A DNA stretch of 64,000 bases from Clostridia bacterium (GTDB lineage Bacteria > Bacillota > Clostridia > Oscillospirales > Acutalibacteraceae). Where the stretch lies: positions 91,212 to 155,211 of the forward strand of contig JAFRRP010000025.1 in NCBI GenBank assembly GCA_017428085.1, in the 5' to 3' direction. The notes beneath the pieces are model-generated. The model was given only the letters and a program-made list of their open reading frames with translations, ran no database searches and was not told the origin of the DNA. Of this stretch, positions 45,348 through 53,835 are shown piece by piece (the first letter of the stretch is position 1; each line of letters begins with the position of its first letter). The position numbers and the translations under genes are program-made.

Positions 45348-45977
45348 ATGTCTAATATTACCATTACCAACCATCCGTTGATCCAGCATAAGCTTTCCAT
45401 TCTCAGAGACAAGAATACCGCCTCCAAAGAATTCCGCGCCTTGATCGGTGAGATCGCCATGCTGATGTGCTACGAGGCGACCCGCGACCTGGAGCTCAAG
45501 GAGGTCGAGGTGGAGACCCCTGTTGCCGTGGCGAAGGTCAAGAAACTGTCCGGCAAAAAGCTGGCCATCGTGCCCATCCTGCGCGCCGGCCTCGGCATGG
45601 TGGACGGTATCACCGCGCTGATCCCCTCCGCCCGCGTGGGCCATATCGGTCTTTACCGCGATCCGGAGACGCTGCAGCCCGTGGAATATTACTGCAAGCT
45701 GCCGCATGATATCGGCGAGAGAGACGTCATCGTGGTGGACCCCATGTGCGCCACCGGCGGTTCCGCCATCGACGCTATCACACAGATCAAAAAACGCGGT
45801 CCCAAGAACATCAAGTTTATGTGTACCATCGCTGCGCCGGAGGGGCTGAAAGCTCTTTCGGAAGCCCACCCGGACGTGGATATCTATGCCGCGGCGCTGG
45901 ATGATCACCTGAACGAGCACGGCTATATCGTACCCGGCCTCGGCGACGCCGGCGACCGCATTTTCGGTACGAAATGA
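45348..45977 (+). CDS. upp: Uracil phosphoribosyltransferase
   Basis: Makes UMP from uracil and PRPP. The 209-residue protein has the PRPP motif [16 protein letters not shown] and the C-terminal [24 protein letters not shown] uracil loop (here [19 protein letters not shown]). GGAAAGGAAG precedes the ATG at 45348. It complements the phosphorylase and kinase at the start of the window. Confidence 0.97.
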   Translation: MSNITITNHPLIQHKLSILRDKNTASKEFRALIGEIAMLMCYEATRDLELKEVEVETPVAVAKVKKLSGKKLAIVPILRAGLGMVDGITALIPSARVGHIGLYRDPETLQPVEYYCKLPHDIGERDVIVVDPMCATGGSAIDAITQIKKRGPKNIKFMCTIAAPEGLKALSEAHPDVDIYAAALDDHLNEHGYIVPGLGDAGDRIFGTK

Positions 45978-46025
45978 TTGTTGATCATCTCATATGCAGG
46001 GCATTGAGATTTGCCCTGTGAAAAC

Positions 46026-46065
46026 AATCTCCCCGGACGAACCGTTTCCGTCCGGGGGATTGCTT
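46026..46065 (+). terminator. Terminator after upp
   Basis: CCCCGGACG (46031-46039) pairs with CGTCCGGGG (46049-46057), with AATC/GATT flanks, then TGCTTATTATT. Confidence 0.7.
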
Positions 46066-46136
46066 ATTATTGGGAACGATCCCTTTGCAATGAATGCTAT
46101 TCTTTATATAATCCAAAACTGATTTCTCAAATCATT

Positions 46137-46988
46137 TTATTTCGCGAACACCCTATATACGAACGACAGCGCGTGCAGCAGCGCGGCATAGATATCCAAC
46201 GGGCGCAGCATGACCGCCAGCAGATAGGCGTCTTTACCGGGTACGTTGATCACCGGTTCCGTGGATGTGCCGAGGCCCAGCTCCGCCAGTTTTTCCAGAA
46301 CGGCGACGGCGATCTTTTCGTTGCCGACGGCGCTTGGATGCACGCGGTCGGCGGCAAAATCCGTATCGTGGTCGGTGAGCTTGGACGCTACGTCGACGAT
46401 CTCGATAACGCCGGGATGTTCTTCGTCATACCGGCGCACGCACGCGTTGATGCGGTCCACGCCGTGCTGGTACACCTCGCCCATGTAGCTCACCTGGGGG
46501 TTATACAGCGTCTGCATCAGGATGACGACGTCGGGGTTCGCCTCTTTGATATAAGCAAAGATCGTGCAAAGATCGGCGTAATACTCCTGCGCCACCTTGT
46601 CGTAGATCGCGGTGTCGTGTTTCACAAGACAGTCTACCATCATCTGCGGCAGGTTGCCCACCAGATAGTTGTTGCCGCCGATGGATATGCTGATGATATC
46701 CGCCTTTTCGATATGTTCCTTCACCGTGTCCGACTGGATCAGTCCATACATCGCAGCGGTGGTGGAGCCGGGGATCGCGTCGTTGACGTAGTCGTAGTTG
46801 TTGGTATCTGCGACGATCTTTCCGTAGACGGCCTGCGTGGGGTTGGAAAGACCGGAACCAAAGGCGATGGAATCTCCCAAAACCAGATAGAATGGTTTAT
46901 CATCCGCCGCGGCCGCAGCGGCGTTCATGGCGCATACCAAAAAAATGGCGCATAGGATGACGGAAACGATTTTTTTGATCTTCATCAT
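46137..46988 (-). CDS. Secreted SGNH/GDSL-family hydrolase
   Basis: 283 residues with a signal peptide (about 1-27, ending AAAAAA). Block I is VLGDSIAFGSG (catalytic Ser40), block III is ISIGGNNYLVGNL, and block V is DRVHPSAVG with the Asp/His pair. It is predicted to be an exported esterase, lipase or deacetylase, with the substrate unknown. A C-terminal hydrophobic helix (about 250-275) may hold it at the membrane. GGAGGGG is just before the ATG pair at 46988/46985. It follows an SDR gene on the same strand. Confidence 0.88.
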   Translation of the reverse strand: MMKIKKIVSVILCAIFLVCAMNAAAAAADDKPFYLVLGDSIAFGSGLSNPTQAVYGKIVADTNNYDYVNDAIPGSTTAAMYGLIQSDTVKEHIEKADIISISIGGNNYLVGNLPQMMVDCLVKHDTAIYDKVAQEYYADLCTIFAYIKEANPDVVILMQTLYNPQVSYMGEVYQHGVDRINACVRRYDEEHPGVIEIVDVASKLTDHDTDFAADRVHPSAVGNEKIAVAVLEKLAELGLGTSTEPVINVPGKDAYLLAVMLRPLDIYAALLHALSFVYRVFAK

Positions 46989-47008
46989 TGACCCCTCCGT
47001 TAATTCTT

Positions 47009-47767
47009 TTATTTGATTTTCATCCATACTTTCATGATCCAGGAAACGGGCAGCAATCGCGCCGCCAGCTTCTGCATCTTGACTGTCATTCCCAAAATGG
47101 AGATATCCTTTCCCTTGCGGCTGTCCTTCAGCGCTTTGCGGATCACATCCTCCGGTTCATACAGCGGCTTGAAGTTTGTCAGCGCGTCGGGATTTTTCGT
47201 GTCCTGCGCCACCTGATAGAATTCCGTCCTTACCCATCCCGGACAAACGCTCGTCACGGTTATCTTTCTGTCTTTCAGCTCAACGTTCAGCGCACGCGAA
47301 AAGCTCAGTACGGCGGTCTTGGTGGTGGCGTACATGTTGAATTCCGGCAGCGGCTGAAAACAGGAAGCGGAGCCCATATTCAGTATCCGGGCGCCCTCCT
47401 GCATATATGGGAGACAATCATAGCTCATGTCGATCAGCGACTTGAGGTTCAGCAAAACGATGGAATCGATCTCCTGTTCCGTCATTTCGGAAAACGGGCC
47501 GAATTTGCCGAATCCGGCGGCGTTTACAAGGATACGGATATCCGGCTTCTCATCCTGCAGCATTTTCTGAAATGTGCGGCGGTTTTCCTCAGAGATCAGA
47601 TCCATAACGACGGGCCGGACTGTCGGATATGCTTCTCTTAATTCCGTCAAGCGGTTTTCGCGCCGCGCGATGGCCCAGATCTCATCCGGCATTTCCTGTT
47701 CCGCGATCTGCCTGACGAATTCCCGTCCGATCCCGGAGGACGCGCCTGTGACAATTGCGATTTTCAT
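47009..47767 (-). CDS. Short-chain dehydrogenase/reductase
   Basis: A classical SDR oxidoreductase of 252 residues. The cofactor motif TGASSGIG is at 7-14, NAAG is present and the active site reads YATTK (YxxxK), followed by VCPGWVRT. The C-terminus (MQKLAARLLPVSWIMKVW) is hydrophobic, suggesting membrane contact and possibly a lipid substrate. AGGAG lies eight bases before the ATG at 47767. It is probably co-transcribed with the GDSL hydrolase. Confidence 0.92.
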   Translation of the reverse strand: MKIAIVTGASSGIGREFVRQIAEQEMPDEIWAIARRENRLTELREAYPTVRPVVMDLISEENRRTFQKMLQDEKPDIRILVNAAGFGKFGPFSEMTEQEIDSIVLLNLKSLIDMSYDCLPYMQEGARILNMGSASCFQPLPEFNMYATTKTAVLSFSRALNVELKDRKITVTSVCPGWVRTEFYQVAQDTKNPDALTNFKPLYEPEDVIRKALKDSRKGKDISILGMTVKMQKLAARLLPVSWIMKVWMKIK

Positions 47768-47822
47768 AAATGACACTCCTGATCATGCGTTGAAAAGTAT
47801 TTAATGGAATACCGATAAAAAC

Positions 47823-47861
47823 ACGGGAATCTTTAATGCAAAGACTCCCGTTCCTTTTTTT
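47823..47861. terminator. Bidirectional terminator-like hairpin
   Basis: ACGGGAATCTTT (47823-47834) pairs with AAAGACTCCCGT (47840-47851) with one mismatch. It is followed by CCTTTTTTT on the plus strand and GTTTTTATC on the minus strand, so it can end leftward transcripts from the toxin-antitoxin side. Confidence 0.75.
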
Positions 47862-48091
47862 ATTACTCCCACTCCACAGTTACTAAACAATTATGTTTAG
47901 TAAATATGTTCACAGGAATTTATCGTCTTTTGATTATTCATATCATCCGTATTATCCAGCCTGTTTATACTTCTGTTATCATATAGTTATCGGCGTTGAT
48001 AACAGAAGCGCATACAGCTATGAAAAACACGTGTATATGATATCAAAGTTATGCCGGGATTTCAAGCGGGAACCCGTTTTCTATAAAAAAA
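47862..48091. repeat. AT-rich gap with two perfect inverted repeats
   Basis: TTACTAAAC/GTTTAGTAA (47880-47903) is a 9-bp dyad, and CTTCTGTTATCA (47970-47981) with TGATAACAGAAG (47997-48008) is a 12-bp dyad with a 15-base loop. Neither has a T-run. They may be recombination or operator sites at the edge of the accessory strip; no gene is supported here. Confidence 0.55.
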
Positions 48092-48418
48092 TTATAAGTT
48101 TTCTTCAATACGATCTCGGTCCCTTTGTCCGTATACGATCCGCAAGATCACGATCTCATGCTTCAGATGATCGGGCAGGTAATACAAAACGTAATTGCCG
48201 ACCATTGTTTTGCGAATATCGTTCCGTTTGACGTATGAGTTCTCGACGGGACTGCCCGAAAGAGGAAATGTGCGGATTGCCGAAATCGCAGTCTCCATTT
48301 TTTGAAGAAAGCTCTGCGTCGCTATCGGATTGCTCAGCTCTCCGCTGATATAGTTCAGAGTTTCATCAAGATCGGCTGCGGCGGTATTGGTAAAAGAAAA
48401 AGAATACTCAGCATCCAT
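48092..48418 (-). CDS. RelE/ParE-family toxin
   Basis: 108 residues. The pattern FTNTAAADLDETLNYISGEL, then FPLSGSPVEN, and NYVLYYLPDHLKHEIVILRIVYGQRD is typical of RelE/ParE toxins. Members either cleave ribosome-bound mRNA or poison gyrase; the subgroup cannot be told here. Its ATG overlaps the antitoxin stop by 11 bases, the standard arrangement of a type II system. Confidence 0.9.
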   Translation of the reverse strand: MDAEYSFSFTNTAAADLDETLNYISGELSNPIATQSFLQKMETAISAIRTFPLSGSPVENSYVKRNDIRKTMVGNYVLYYLPDHLKHEIVILRIVYGQRDRDRIEENL

Positions 48419-48665
48419 ATTTCGCCTTTATCTCCGATAAAACGTCAGCACCGGCGCGCAGTCTGCCGCTTTCGGCGTCGTCAAGACCGACGGCAAGCGC
48501 CGCCGCTTCCTGCATCTGCCGCATGGTACGTTCGTAATACTCGATATCCATCACCACAAGACGCCCGTAGCCGTTCTTTGTTACGAAGACGGGACCGTTC
48601 TCCTGCGCGCAAAGCGCCTCGATCCGAACAGTATCCTTCAAATCTCTCATTGGTACGATCTGCAA
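48408..48665 (-). CDS. Phd/YefM-family antitoxin
   Basis: 85 residues from a TTG (48665) with AGAGGTG six bases upstream. The sequence IVPMRDLKDT ... GPVFVTKNGYGRLVVMDIEYYE is typical of Phd/YefM antitoxins: an N-terminal DNA-binding fold and a C-terminal toxin-binding tail. The pair most likely represses its own promoter. A longer GTG start at 48674 is also in frame but overlaps the ribosome site. Confidence 0.88.
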   Translation of the reverse strand: MQIVPMRDLKDTVRIEALCAQENGPVFVTKNGYGRLVVMDIEYYERTMRQMQEAAALAVGLDDAESGRLRAGADVLSEIKAKYGC

Positions 48666-48674
48666 TAGTATCAC

Positions 48675-49310
48675 CTCTTCTGTGATTAAATTATATACTA
48701 CATTAAGTCACATGTCAACACCTTTTTATTATTTCATTATTTTAGAACGATATTCAATCAATGCTGCACTCGTCGTGATTTTTGTCACGTTTTTAGAGTC
48801 CGAAACTCCTTATTCTACGCGGGTTTTCGGTGCTGATTTAAATTAAGTGATATATAATCATTACCGATTCGATTTTTGCGAATAAATATGCTGATATACC
48901 GGTGTTTCCGGCGTTAAAATCACGACGTAAAAACGTGACTGAATGGATAGCAGTTCGGATAAGACCTCTTGTATCTTGGTCGGGATGTAAAATGCTTCTT
49001 GTGTTTTAACAGAAGAAGAGAAAAATTAAATGTCCAATTAATTCCGTTCAATAATAATTAATTCTATTATATTCTAAATAGATGCTCATTTGTCCAAACA
49101 AGTACTTGATTTTTGGGCGCACCTCTGTTAAAATTAACTGGGGTGGTGTTTAAATGCAGGAAGAATTGTTGACTGTTGCTCAAGCCGCACAATATCGAAA
49201 CTTGATACAATATTAAACCAAAAGGTCAATTTATAATTCTTTGGAGGCAAAAAATATTTATTATATGAATCGCCCTGCAGTCATTGTTGACTGCAAGGCG
49301 ATACTGTTGA
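48675..49310. other. AT-rich accessory gap with swapped palindromic modules and an aborted ORF
   Basis: No intact gene is supported. Two 12-base modules occur twice in inverted orientation but in swapped order: CGTCGTGATTTT (48771-48782) and GTCACGTTTTTA (48784-48795), then AAAATCACGACG (48916-48927) and TAAAAACGTGAC (48928-48939). A 20-codon reading frame at 49155-49217 (MQEELLTVAQAAQYRNLIQY) with GGGGTGG upstream looks like the start of an excisionase-type helix-turn-helix protein cut short. Confidence 0.5.
49155..49217 (+). pseudogene. Remnant of an excisionase-like helix-turn-helix gene
   Basis: The 20 codons encode ELLTVAQAAQYRN, which matches the typical opening of excisionase or MerR-like DNA-binding proteins of mobile elements (LTVxEAAxYLxV). 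The frame stops early and no continuation is visible. GGGGTGG lies nine bases before the ATG. With so few residues this is only a suggestion. Confidence 0.35.
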
Positions 49311-49517
49311 TTAAACGTAAATCAATTCATGGTTTACGATTCCAGTTGCGCGGCTGCGGATTGAATTCATCCGCCGAACCCACTCCATTTGGTTTTCCGC
49401 TTTGAGCTGTTCGGTCACATCCTCCTGTTCGTTGAACTGACAGACGAGCAGGTCAAACATCTCCTGCGCGTCTTGGTCGATCTGAGCGAGATACTGTTGC
49501 AGTTTAGCGTTCTTCAT
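49311..49517 (-). pseudogene. TnpV-like transposon protein, N-terminal truncated
   Basis: 68 residues matching the C-terminal half of TnpV proteins, which usually have about 115-125: KLQQYLAQIDQDAQEM, then EQLKAENQMEWVRRMNSIRS and the end HELIYV. TnpV accompanies Tn4451-type elements in Clostridia. The expected N-terminal half is absent; upstream there is only the GC-rich dyad and the 135-bp repeat, so the gene was probably broken by a repeat or deletion. It is evidence of a decayed mobile element. Confidence 0.75.
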
Positions 49518-49533
49518 CGCCAAAGGCGATTAT

Positions 49534-49715
49534 AATCGTAAGGGACGACGCCCCCGGCGTCCCCGCAACGCGATTCCTTATTCCATGACACTTCCGGTTT
49601 ATACACAATTTAGTCCGACAACTCCCGATTTGTTGAGGCAAAAAGAAATTCCCGGACAAAAAAATCCGGGAATCTGTTGTTATATAAGGGCGTTTAACGC
49701 GACAGCTCCATTCCT
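49534..49715 (+). repeat. Dispersed repeat copy A (inverted partner at the window's right end)
   Basis: From GATTCC at 49572 to about 49705 this stretch matches the reverse complement of 63853-63986 at roughly 80 percent identity. Shared blocks are GATTCCTTATTC, AACTCCC.ATTTGTTGAG, AAATTCCCGGAC with its partner TCCGGGAATCTGTTGTTA, and TAAGGGCGT. It contains a terminator-like stem (ATTCCCGGA/TCCGGGAAT). To the left is a GC-rich dyad, GGGACGACGCC/GGCGTCCC. Confidence 0.8.
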
Positions 49716-49724
49716 GTCGGACAC

Positions 49725-49752
49725 AGACGCCTTTCGCGGCGTCTTTTTTTGT
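49725..49752 (+). terminator. Terminator-like hairpin right of repeat copy A
   Basis: GACGCC and GGCGTC pair around a short loop and are followed by TTTTTTT. Confidence 0.6.
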
Positions 49753-49859
49753 TTAACAGGAAACTTCTCCGATGGATAGAGGCAGAATAACTGCTTCCTG
49801 TTCAATAAAAAAGATTATAACGCCCGCCGATTGTCCCTTCGGGACCGGCGATGGCGTGA

Positions 49860-49897
49860 GAAAGCGGCGCCGCAGGCGCTGCGGCAAAGCCGCTTTC
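49860..49897 (-). terminator. Two-part GC-rich stem-loop after the DUF3592 gene
   Basis: GAAAGCGGC (49860-49868) pairs with GCCGCTTTC (49889-49897), and inside GCCGCAG (49869-49875) pairs with CTGCGGC (49879-49885); an AAA bulge is left. It lies just downstream of the leftward gene. A second small stem, GTCCC-TTCG-GGAC, is at 49833-49845. Confidence 0.55.
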
Positions 49898-49911
49898 TTG
49901 CGGTGGGGGCG

Positions 49912-50331
49912 TCAGCGCCTGATCAGCGCGCGCAGGCTGGAGACGATGCCGACCAGCGCAAAGACCGCGCCCATGACGATCATGATGGTCGCGCTGCCGG
50001 TGATGTTGGCCTCCGAAATATTTTCGGGGTTCGCGGACTCATACTTGATCTCAAGCTCGTCGCCGGTCTTCATGGAGCTGTTGTAGCCCGGGTATTCAAC
50101 GTTCTCATACTTTTTGCCGTCCACCTCGTAGTTGATGTAGACCGTGTAGTCGTACTCGTCAAAACCGTCCGAATCCGTGCCCTTCCACTCGCGCTCAATG
50201 CCGGAGATCACAGCCGTCGTCGAGGCGTCGAAGGTGTCCTTGTTCCGGAGCTTGCCGATCCCGAGGATGACGACGAAAATACCAGCGACAACGAAAACGA
50301 TGGGAAATACGATGTTGAAAATTTTACGCAT
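49912..50331 (-). CDS. DUF3592 small membrane protein
   Basis: 139 residues with two membrane segments (about 5-25 and 110-130) around a soluble beta-rich region (ASTTAVISGIEREWKG ... YDYTVYINYEVDGKKYENVEY). This is the DUF3592 layout; the function is unknown. The ATG at 50331 has AGGAGG upstream with a nine-base spacer, better than 50361. It is divergent from the AIM24 gene. Confidence 0.8.
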   Translation of the reverse strand: MRKIFNIVFPIVFVVAGIFVVILGIGKLRNKDTFDASTTAVISGIEREWKGTDSDGFDEYDYTVYINYEVDGKKYENVEYPGYNSSMKTGDELEIKYESANPENISEANITGSATIMIVMGAVFALVGIVSSLRALIRR

Positions 50332-50488
50332 GAAGAAAAATCCTCCTGTTTTTTTTCTCATTATAGCACAGCGGATCCGGAATAAATGTTACAAAATTGA
50401 AATTTTTGAGTTTTTTCTTTTTTGTAACCCTTTTGTAACGCATACGATGCTATAATGATATATAATATGGAAAAAAGGAGGTTCCTGT

Positions 50489-51166
50489 ATGCAATACGAA
50501 ATCAAGGGCGGAGACCTGCCCGTGTTGATCTGCCGGCTGAACGCCGGTGAGGAAATGATGTGTGAAGGCGGCTCCATGAGCTGGATGGACGACGAGATCG
50601 AAATGAAAACGGAGGGCGGCGTCGGCAAAATGTTCGGACGGCTGTTCACCGGCGAAAATCTGTTCCAGAACCGCTACGTCGCGCACCGGGCGGGCGAGAT
50701 CGCGTTCACGTCTTCCTTCCCCGGCTCCATCCGCGCGGTGGAGGTCACGCCGGAGAAGCCCATTATCGCGCAGAAGGGCGCGTTTTTGGCCTGCTGCGGC
50801 GATATCGACATTTCCGTATTCTTCCAGAAAAAGCTGAAGGCGGGCTTCTTCGGCGGAGAGGGCTTCCTGATGCAGAAGTTCTCCGGCCGCGGCCTCGTCT
50901 TCCTGGAGATCGACGGCGCAGCCGTGGAGTACGATATCCCCGCGGGCGACAAAAAGATCGTGAACACCGGTTATCTTGCCGCCATGGACGGCAGCTGCAC
51001 CATTGATACGGTGACGGTCAAGGGCGCAAAGAACATCCTGTTCGGCGGCGAAGGGCTGTTCAATACCGTGATCAACGGTCCCGGGCACGTGGTCCTGCAG
51101 ACCATGCCGATCCAGAAGACCGCTTCCGTGCTGTATCAGTTTATGCCGCATCCTTCTGCGAACTGA
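50489..51166 (+). CDS. AIM24/TIGR00266-family protein
   Basis: 225 residues with the typical AIM24-type start (MQYEIKGGDLPVLICRLNAG), RAGEIAFTSSFPGSIRAVEV, LACCGDIDIS, and FLEIDGAAVEYDIPAGDKKIVNTGYLAAM. The family forms a trimeric beta-prism; its role in bacteria is unknown. AAAAGGAGG precedes the ATG, and an extended -10 (TGCTATAAT) at 50448-50456 is a likely promoter. The HAD-like gene follows after 10 bases. Confidence 0.9.
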   Translation: MQYEIKGGDLPVLICRLNAGEEMMCEGGSMSWMDDEIEMKTEGGVGKMFGRLFTGENLFQNRYVAHRAGEIAFTSSFPGSIRAVEVTPEKPIIAQKGAFLACCGDIDISVFFQKKLKAGFFGGEGFLMQKFSGRGLVFLEIDGAAVEYDIPAGDKKIVNTGYLAAMDGSCTIDTVTVKGAKNILFGGEGLFNTVINGPGHVVLQTMPIQKTASVLYQFMPHPSAN

Positions 51167-51176
51167 GGTGAACGAA

Positions 51177-52316
51177 ATGAATAATGTAAAAAAATGGAAA
51201 GCCATCACCGCCGTGCTGCTCTGCCTGCTGATCGTCATCGGCTGCCTGTACGGCTTCGGCGTGGGCTGGAAGGATCAGCCCGCCGCGCAGCCGGAACAGA
51301 CCGAGCCGGGCGAAACCGCCGAAACGCCGGTTGACGGCGCGGACGCGCTGACGCTGTGGACTGCGGACGCTGCCGCAAAGAAAACGCTGACCGACTATGT
51401 GGAAGCTGTGACCGATGAAAAGAACGCGGATTTCATCCCTGTGGAGAACCGCGTCGCCGTGTTCGATCTGGACGGCACGCTCTTCTGCGAGACGGATCCC
51501 AACTACTTCGATTACTGCCTGCTCAAGTACCGTGTGCTGGACGACCCGGAATATAAGGATAAGGCCTCGGATTTTGAGAAGGAGGTCGCCAACAAGATCA
51601 AGGAGCAAAATGAGACCGGCGCGTCCTTCGACGGGCTGGAGGTGGATCACGGCAAGGCCGTCGCTTCCGCGTTCGCGGGTATGACGGTGGAGGAATTCAA
51701 CGCCTATATCCAGGAGTTCAAAAAGCAGCCCATGCCCAGCTTCACCGGTATGAACCGCGGCGACGGCTGGTACCTGCCCATGCTGCAGGTCGTCGACTAT
51801 CTGAAGGCCAACGACTTCACGGTCTATGTGGTCAGCGGCACGGACCGCTTTATCGTCCGCGGTATTGCGGATAATTCCCCGCTCGGCCTGCCCAACGGCC
51901 AGATCATCGGCTCCGACGAAACGCTGGTCGCGCCGGATCAGGGCGATACCGACGGCTTGAAGTACGTCTATGACGACGACGACAAGCTGGTGCTGGGCGG
52001 CGACTTCATCGTCAAGAACCTGAAGATGAACAAGGTGACCGTCATCATGCAGGAGATCGGCGTACAGCCCGTGCTGTCCTTCGGCAATTCCACCGGCGAC
52101 GCCAGCATGGCGGAGTTCGCCGCCAGCGACAACCCCTACCGCAGTCTTGCCTTTATGCTCTGCTGCGACGACACCGAACGTGAAAACGGCAACACGGAGA
52201 AGGCGGATAAGATGCTTGCGCTCTGCGAGGAATTCGACTGGGTGCCCGTTTCCATGAAAAACGACTGGACTACGATTTATGGAGACGTCGTGACCAAAAA
52301 CGCGGACGCCGCTTAA
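51177..52316 (+). CDS. Membrane-anchored HAD-superfamily phosphatase
   Basis: 379 residues with an N-terminal membrane segment (about 8-30), a Pro/Glu-rich linker (about 33-60) and a HAD domain whose motif I is FDLDGTLF (Asp97, Asp99). Motif II is near VVSGT and motif III/IV near GNSTGDASM. The fold resembles phosphoserine-phosphatase-like haloacid dehalogenases acting outside the cytoplasm. The substrate is unknown. GAGGTGAACGAA precedes the ATG at 51177. It sits between the AIM24 gene and a lipoprotein gene in one operon. Confidence 0.87.
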   Translation: MNNVKKWKAITAVLLCLLIVIGCLYGFGVGWKDQPAAQPEQTEPGETAETPVDGADALTLWTADAAAKKTLTDYVEAVTDEKNADFIPVENRVAVFDLDGTLFCETDPNYFDYCLLKYRVLDDPEYKDKASDFEKEVANKIKEQNETGASFDGLEVDHGKAVASAFAGMTVEEFNAYIQEFKKQPMPSFTGMNRGDGWYLPMLQVVDYLKANDFTVYVVSGTDRFIVRGIADNSPLGLPNGQIIGSDETLVAPDQGDTDGLKYVYDDDDKLVLGGDFIVKNLKMNKVTVIMQEIGVQPVLSFGNSTGDASMAEFAASDNPYRSLAFMLCCDDTERENGNTEKADKMLALCEEFDWVPVSMKNDWTTIYGDVVTKNADAA

Positions 52317-52335
52317 ATAAAGGAGGATAAAAACC

Positions 52336-52896
52336 ATGAACAAAACACTGAAAATGTTGATCGCCCTGCTGGCGGTCACGGCCATGCTGCTCTCCCTCGC
52401 CGCCTGCGGCGCGAAAAAAGACAATGCCGGCGAGACGACGACCGCGCCGGAGGCGACCGATACGCAGGAAACGACCGATTCGCAGGAAGCGACCGATTCG
52501 CAGGAAGCGACCGATTCACAGGAAGCGACCGACGGCGAGTCCGCGCGGACGCTTGCGGCGTTTGCGGGCACGTATTCCGCGGACCGCTGCACGATCACCG
52601 TGGAGGCCACGGATGAGAAGACCGCGAAGATCTCCGTCGTCTGGGGCAGCAGCGCTGTGGAAGCCGCCGAGTACGCCATGACCGGTTCGTTCGATGCGGA
52701 TACCTTCCGTATCAACTATGCCGACGGCGAAAAGAAAGTCGTTACCTATGACGGCAACGGCGAGGTCACGGAGGAGAAAGTGGAGTATACCGACGGCGTC
52801 GGCAGAATCCAGTGCACCGAGGACGGCCAACTGGTGTGGCAGGATGAGCAGGAAGCGGATCAGCTGATCGGCGTTACCTTCACCAAAAACGACTGA
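52336..52896 (+). CDS. Lipoprotein with Thr/Glu/Asp repeat linker
   Basis: 186 residues. The signal peptide ends in lipobox SLAAC (Cys near 24). Residues 30-62 are a low-complexity linker of ATDSQE-like hexapeptides made by four near-identical 18-base repeats (52455-52530). The rest (about 65-186) is a compact beta domain (TYSADRCTITVEATDEKTAK ...) with no clear family. GGAGG precedes the ATG. Third gene of the operon. Confidence 0.8.
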   Translation: MNKTLKMLIALLAVTAMLLSLAACGAKKDNAGETTTAPEATDTQETTDSQEATDSQEATDSQEATDGESARTLAAFAGTYSADRCTITVEATDEKTAKISVVWGSSAVEAAEYAMTGSFDADTFRINYADGEKKVVTYDGNGEVTEEKVEYTDGVGRIQCTEDGQLVWQDEQEADQLIGVTFTKND

Positions 52897-52974
52897 TAAA
52901 AACGGAGGGCGTTCTGCGGGACGCCCTCATTGCGTCTTTACGGCAGGGCTTTGCCGCCCGGCCCGGAGGAAAAA

Positions 52975-53805
52975 ATGGAACTGATCAAATCAACTGTAAA
53001 AATCGGGCTTGAAAAGCCCGTAAAGCTTCTGCACGTGACAGATTCCCACATCGCGCTGGCGGACGAGCGGGACGACGCCCGCAAACATGAGCTGGCAAAG
53101 CGGCTCATGAACCCGAACAAAGAGATCTTTTTGCGGGAGCATATCGCCTACGCGGAGGAAAACTGCGATCTGCTGGTGCACACCGGCGACCTGATGGATT
53201 TTGTCTCCCACGCCAACGCGGATTACGCGCGGGCGCTGCTGAAAAACGAGCATATCTTCTTCATCGCCGGCAACCACGATTATTCGCAGTACGTGGGGGA
53301 GGCGTGGGAGGACGACGCCTACCGCATGAACAGCTATATGCAGATGGGCGGTCTCGGCGTCCCGATGTTCTTCAACGCCCGCGTTGTGGGCGGCGTCAAT
53401 ATCGTCGGGATCGACAACAGCTATTACCGCTTTGCGGACTGGCAGCTCTGGCGGTTGAAGAAAGAGGTGGAAAAGGGCCTGCCCGTTGTGCTGGCGTTCC
53501 ATGACCCGCTGTTTGAACAGAGTCTGTACGACTATCACTTCTCCGCCGTCCCGCACGAGCCCTGCACCTACCTTGTGGGCTGCGACGAGGAGCACCTGCT
53601 GCCTTACAGCGAATTCCGCGCGGTGCAGCAGCGGCCCGACGAGCCCACCCTGCGGTTTATCGACTACGTCAAAAACGAGCCTGCCGTCAGGGCGATCCTG
53701 ACCGGCCACCTGCATTTCAGCTTTGAAAGCCTGCTCACGCCCACGCTGCCGCAGTTCGTCACCGGCGGCTATGACGGCGTCGCCCGGGAGCTGACGATCC
53801 TTTGA
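52975..53805 (+). CDS. Calcineurin-like metallophosphoesterase
   Basis: 276 residues. The motifs are LLHVTDSHI, LVHTGDLMD, FIAGNHDYS, LAFHDPLF and TGHLHFSF, so all five metal-binding blocks are present. It has no signal peptide. GGAGGAAAAA precedes the ATG at 52975. It directly precedes the GH116-type gene (30 bases), so its substrate may be linked to the glycoside pathway; this is inferred from order. Confidence 0.92.
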   Translation: MELIKSTVKIGLEKPVKLLHVTDSHIALADERDDARKHELAKRLMNPNKEIFLREHIAYAEENCDLLVHTGDLMDFVSHANADYARALLKNEHIFFIAGNHDYSQYVGEAWEDDAYRMNSYMQMGGLGVPMFFNARVVGGVNIVGIDNSYYRFADWQLWRLKKEVEKGLPVVLAFHDPLFEQSLYDYHFSAVPHEPCTYLVGCDEEHLLPYSEFRAVQQRPDEPTLRFIDYVKNEPAVRAILTGHLHFSFESLLTPTLPQFVTGGYDGVARELTIL

Positions 53806-53835
53806 CGCCGCGGGAGGAAGCACAGAGAAAAACGG

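Noticed and set aside
47863..47922. Short minus-strand reading frame ending VTVEWE next to the terminator
   Set aside because: It could be the tail of a lost gene, but only about 18 codons are open and no family can be recognised.
49534..49715. Repeat copy A as the end of an insertion sequence
   Set aside because: No transposase frame lies next to it; the tnpV remnant is on its other side and is not an IS transposase.
52455..52530. Four tandem 18-base units that at first look like a CRISPR-type or satellite repeat
   Set aside because: They are in frame inside the lipoprotein gene and encode a Thr/Asp/Ser/Gln/Glu linker; there are no spacers.
51141..52715. 524-codon minus-strand frame opposite the HAD and lipoprotein genes
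   Set aside because: Antisense shadow; the plus-strand genes have ribosome sites, a signal peptide and HAD motifs.
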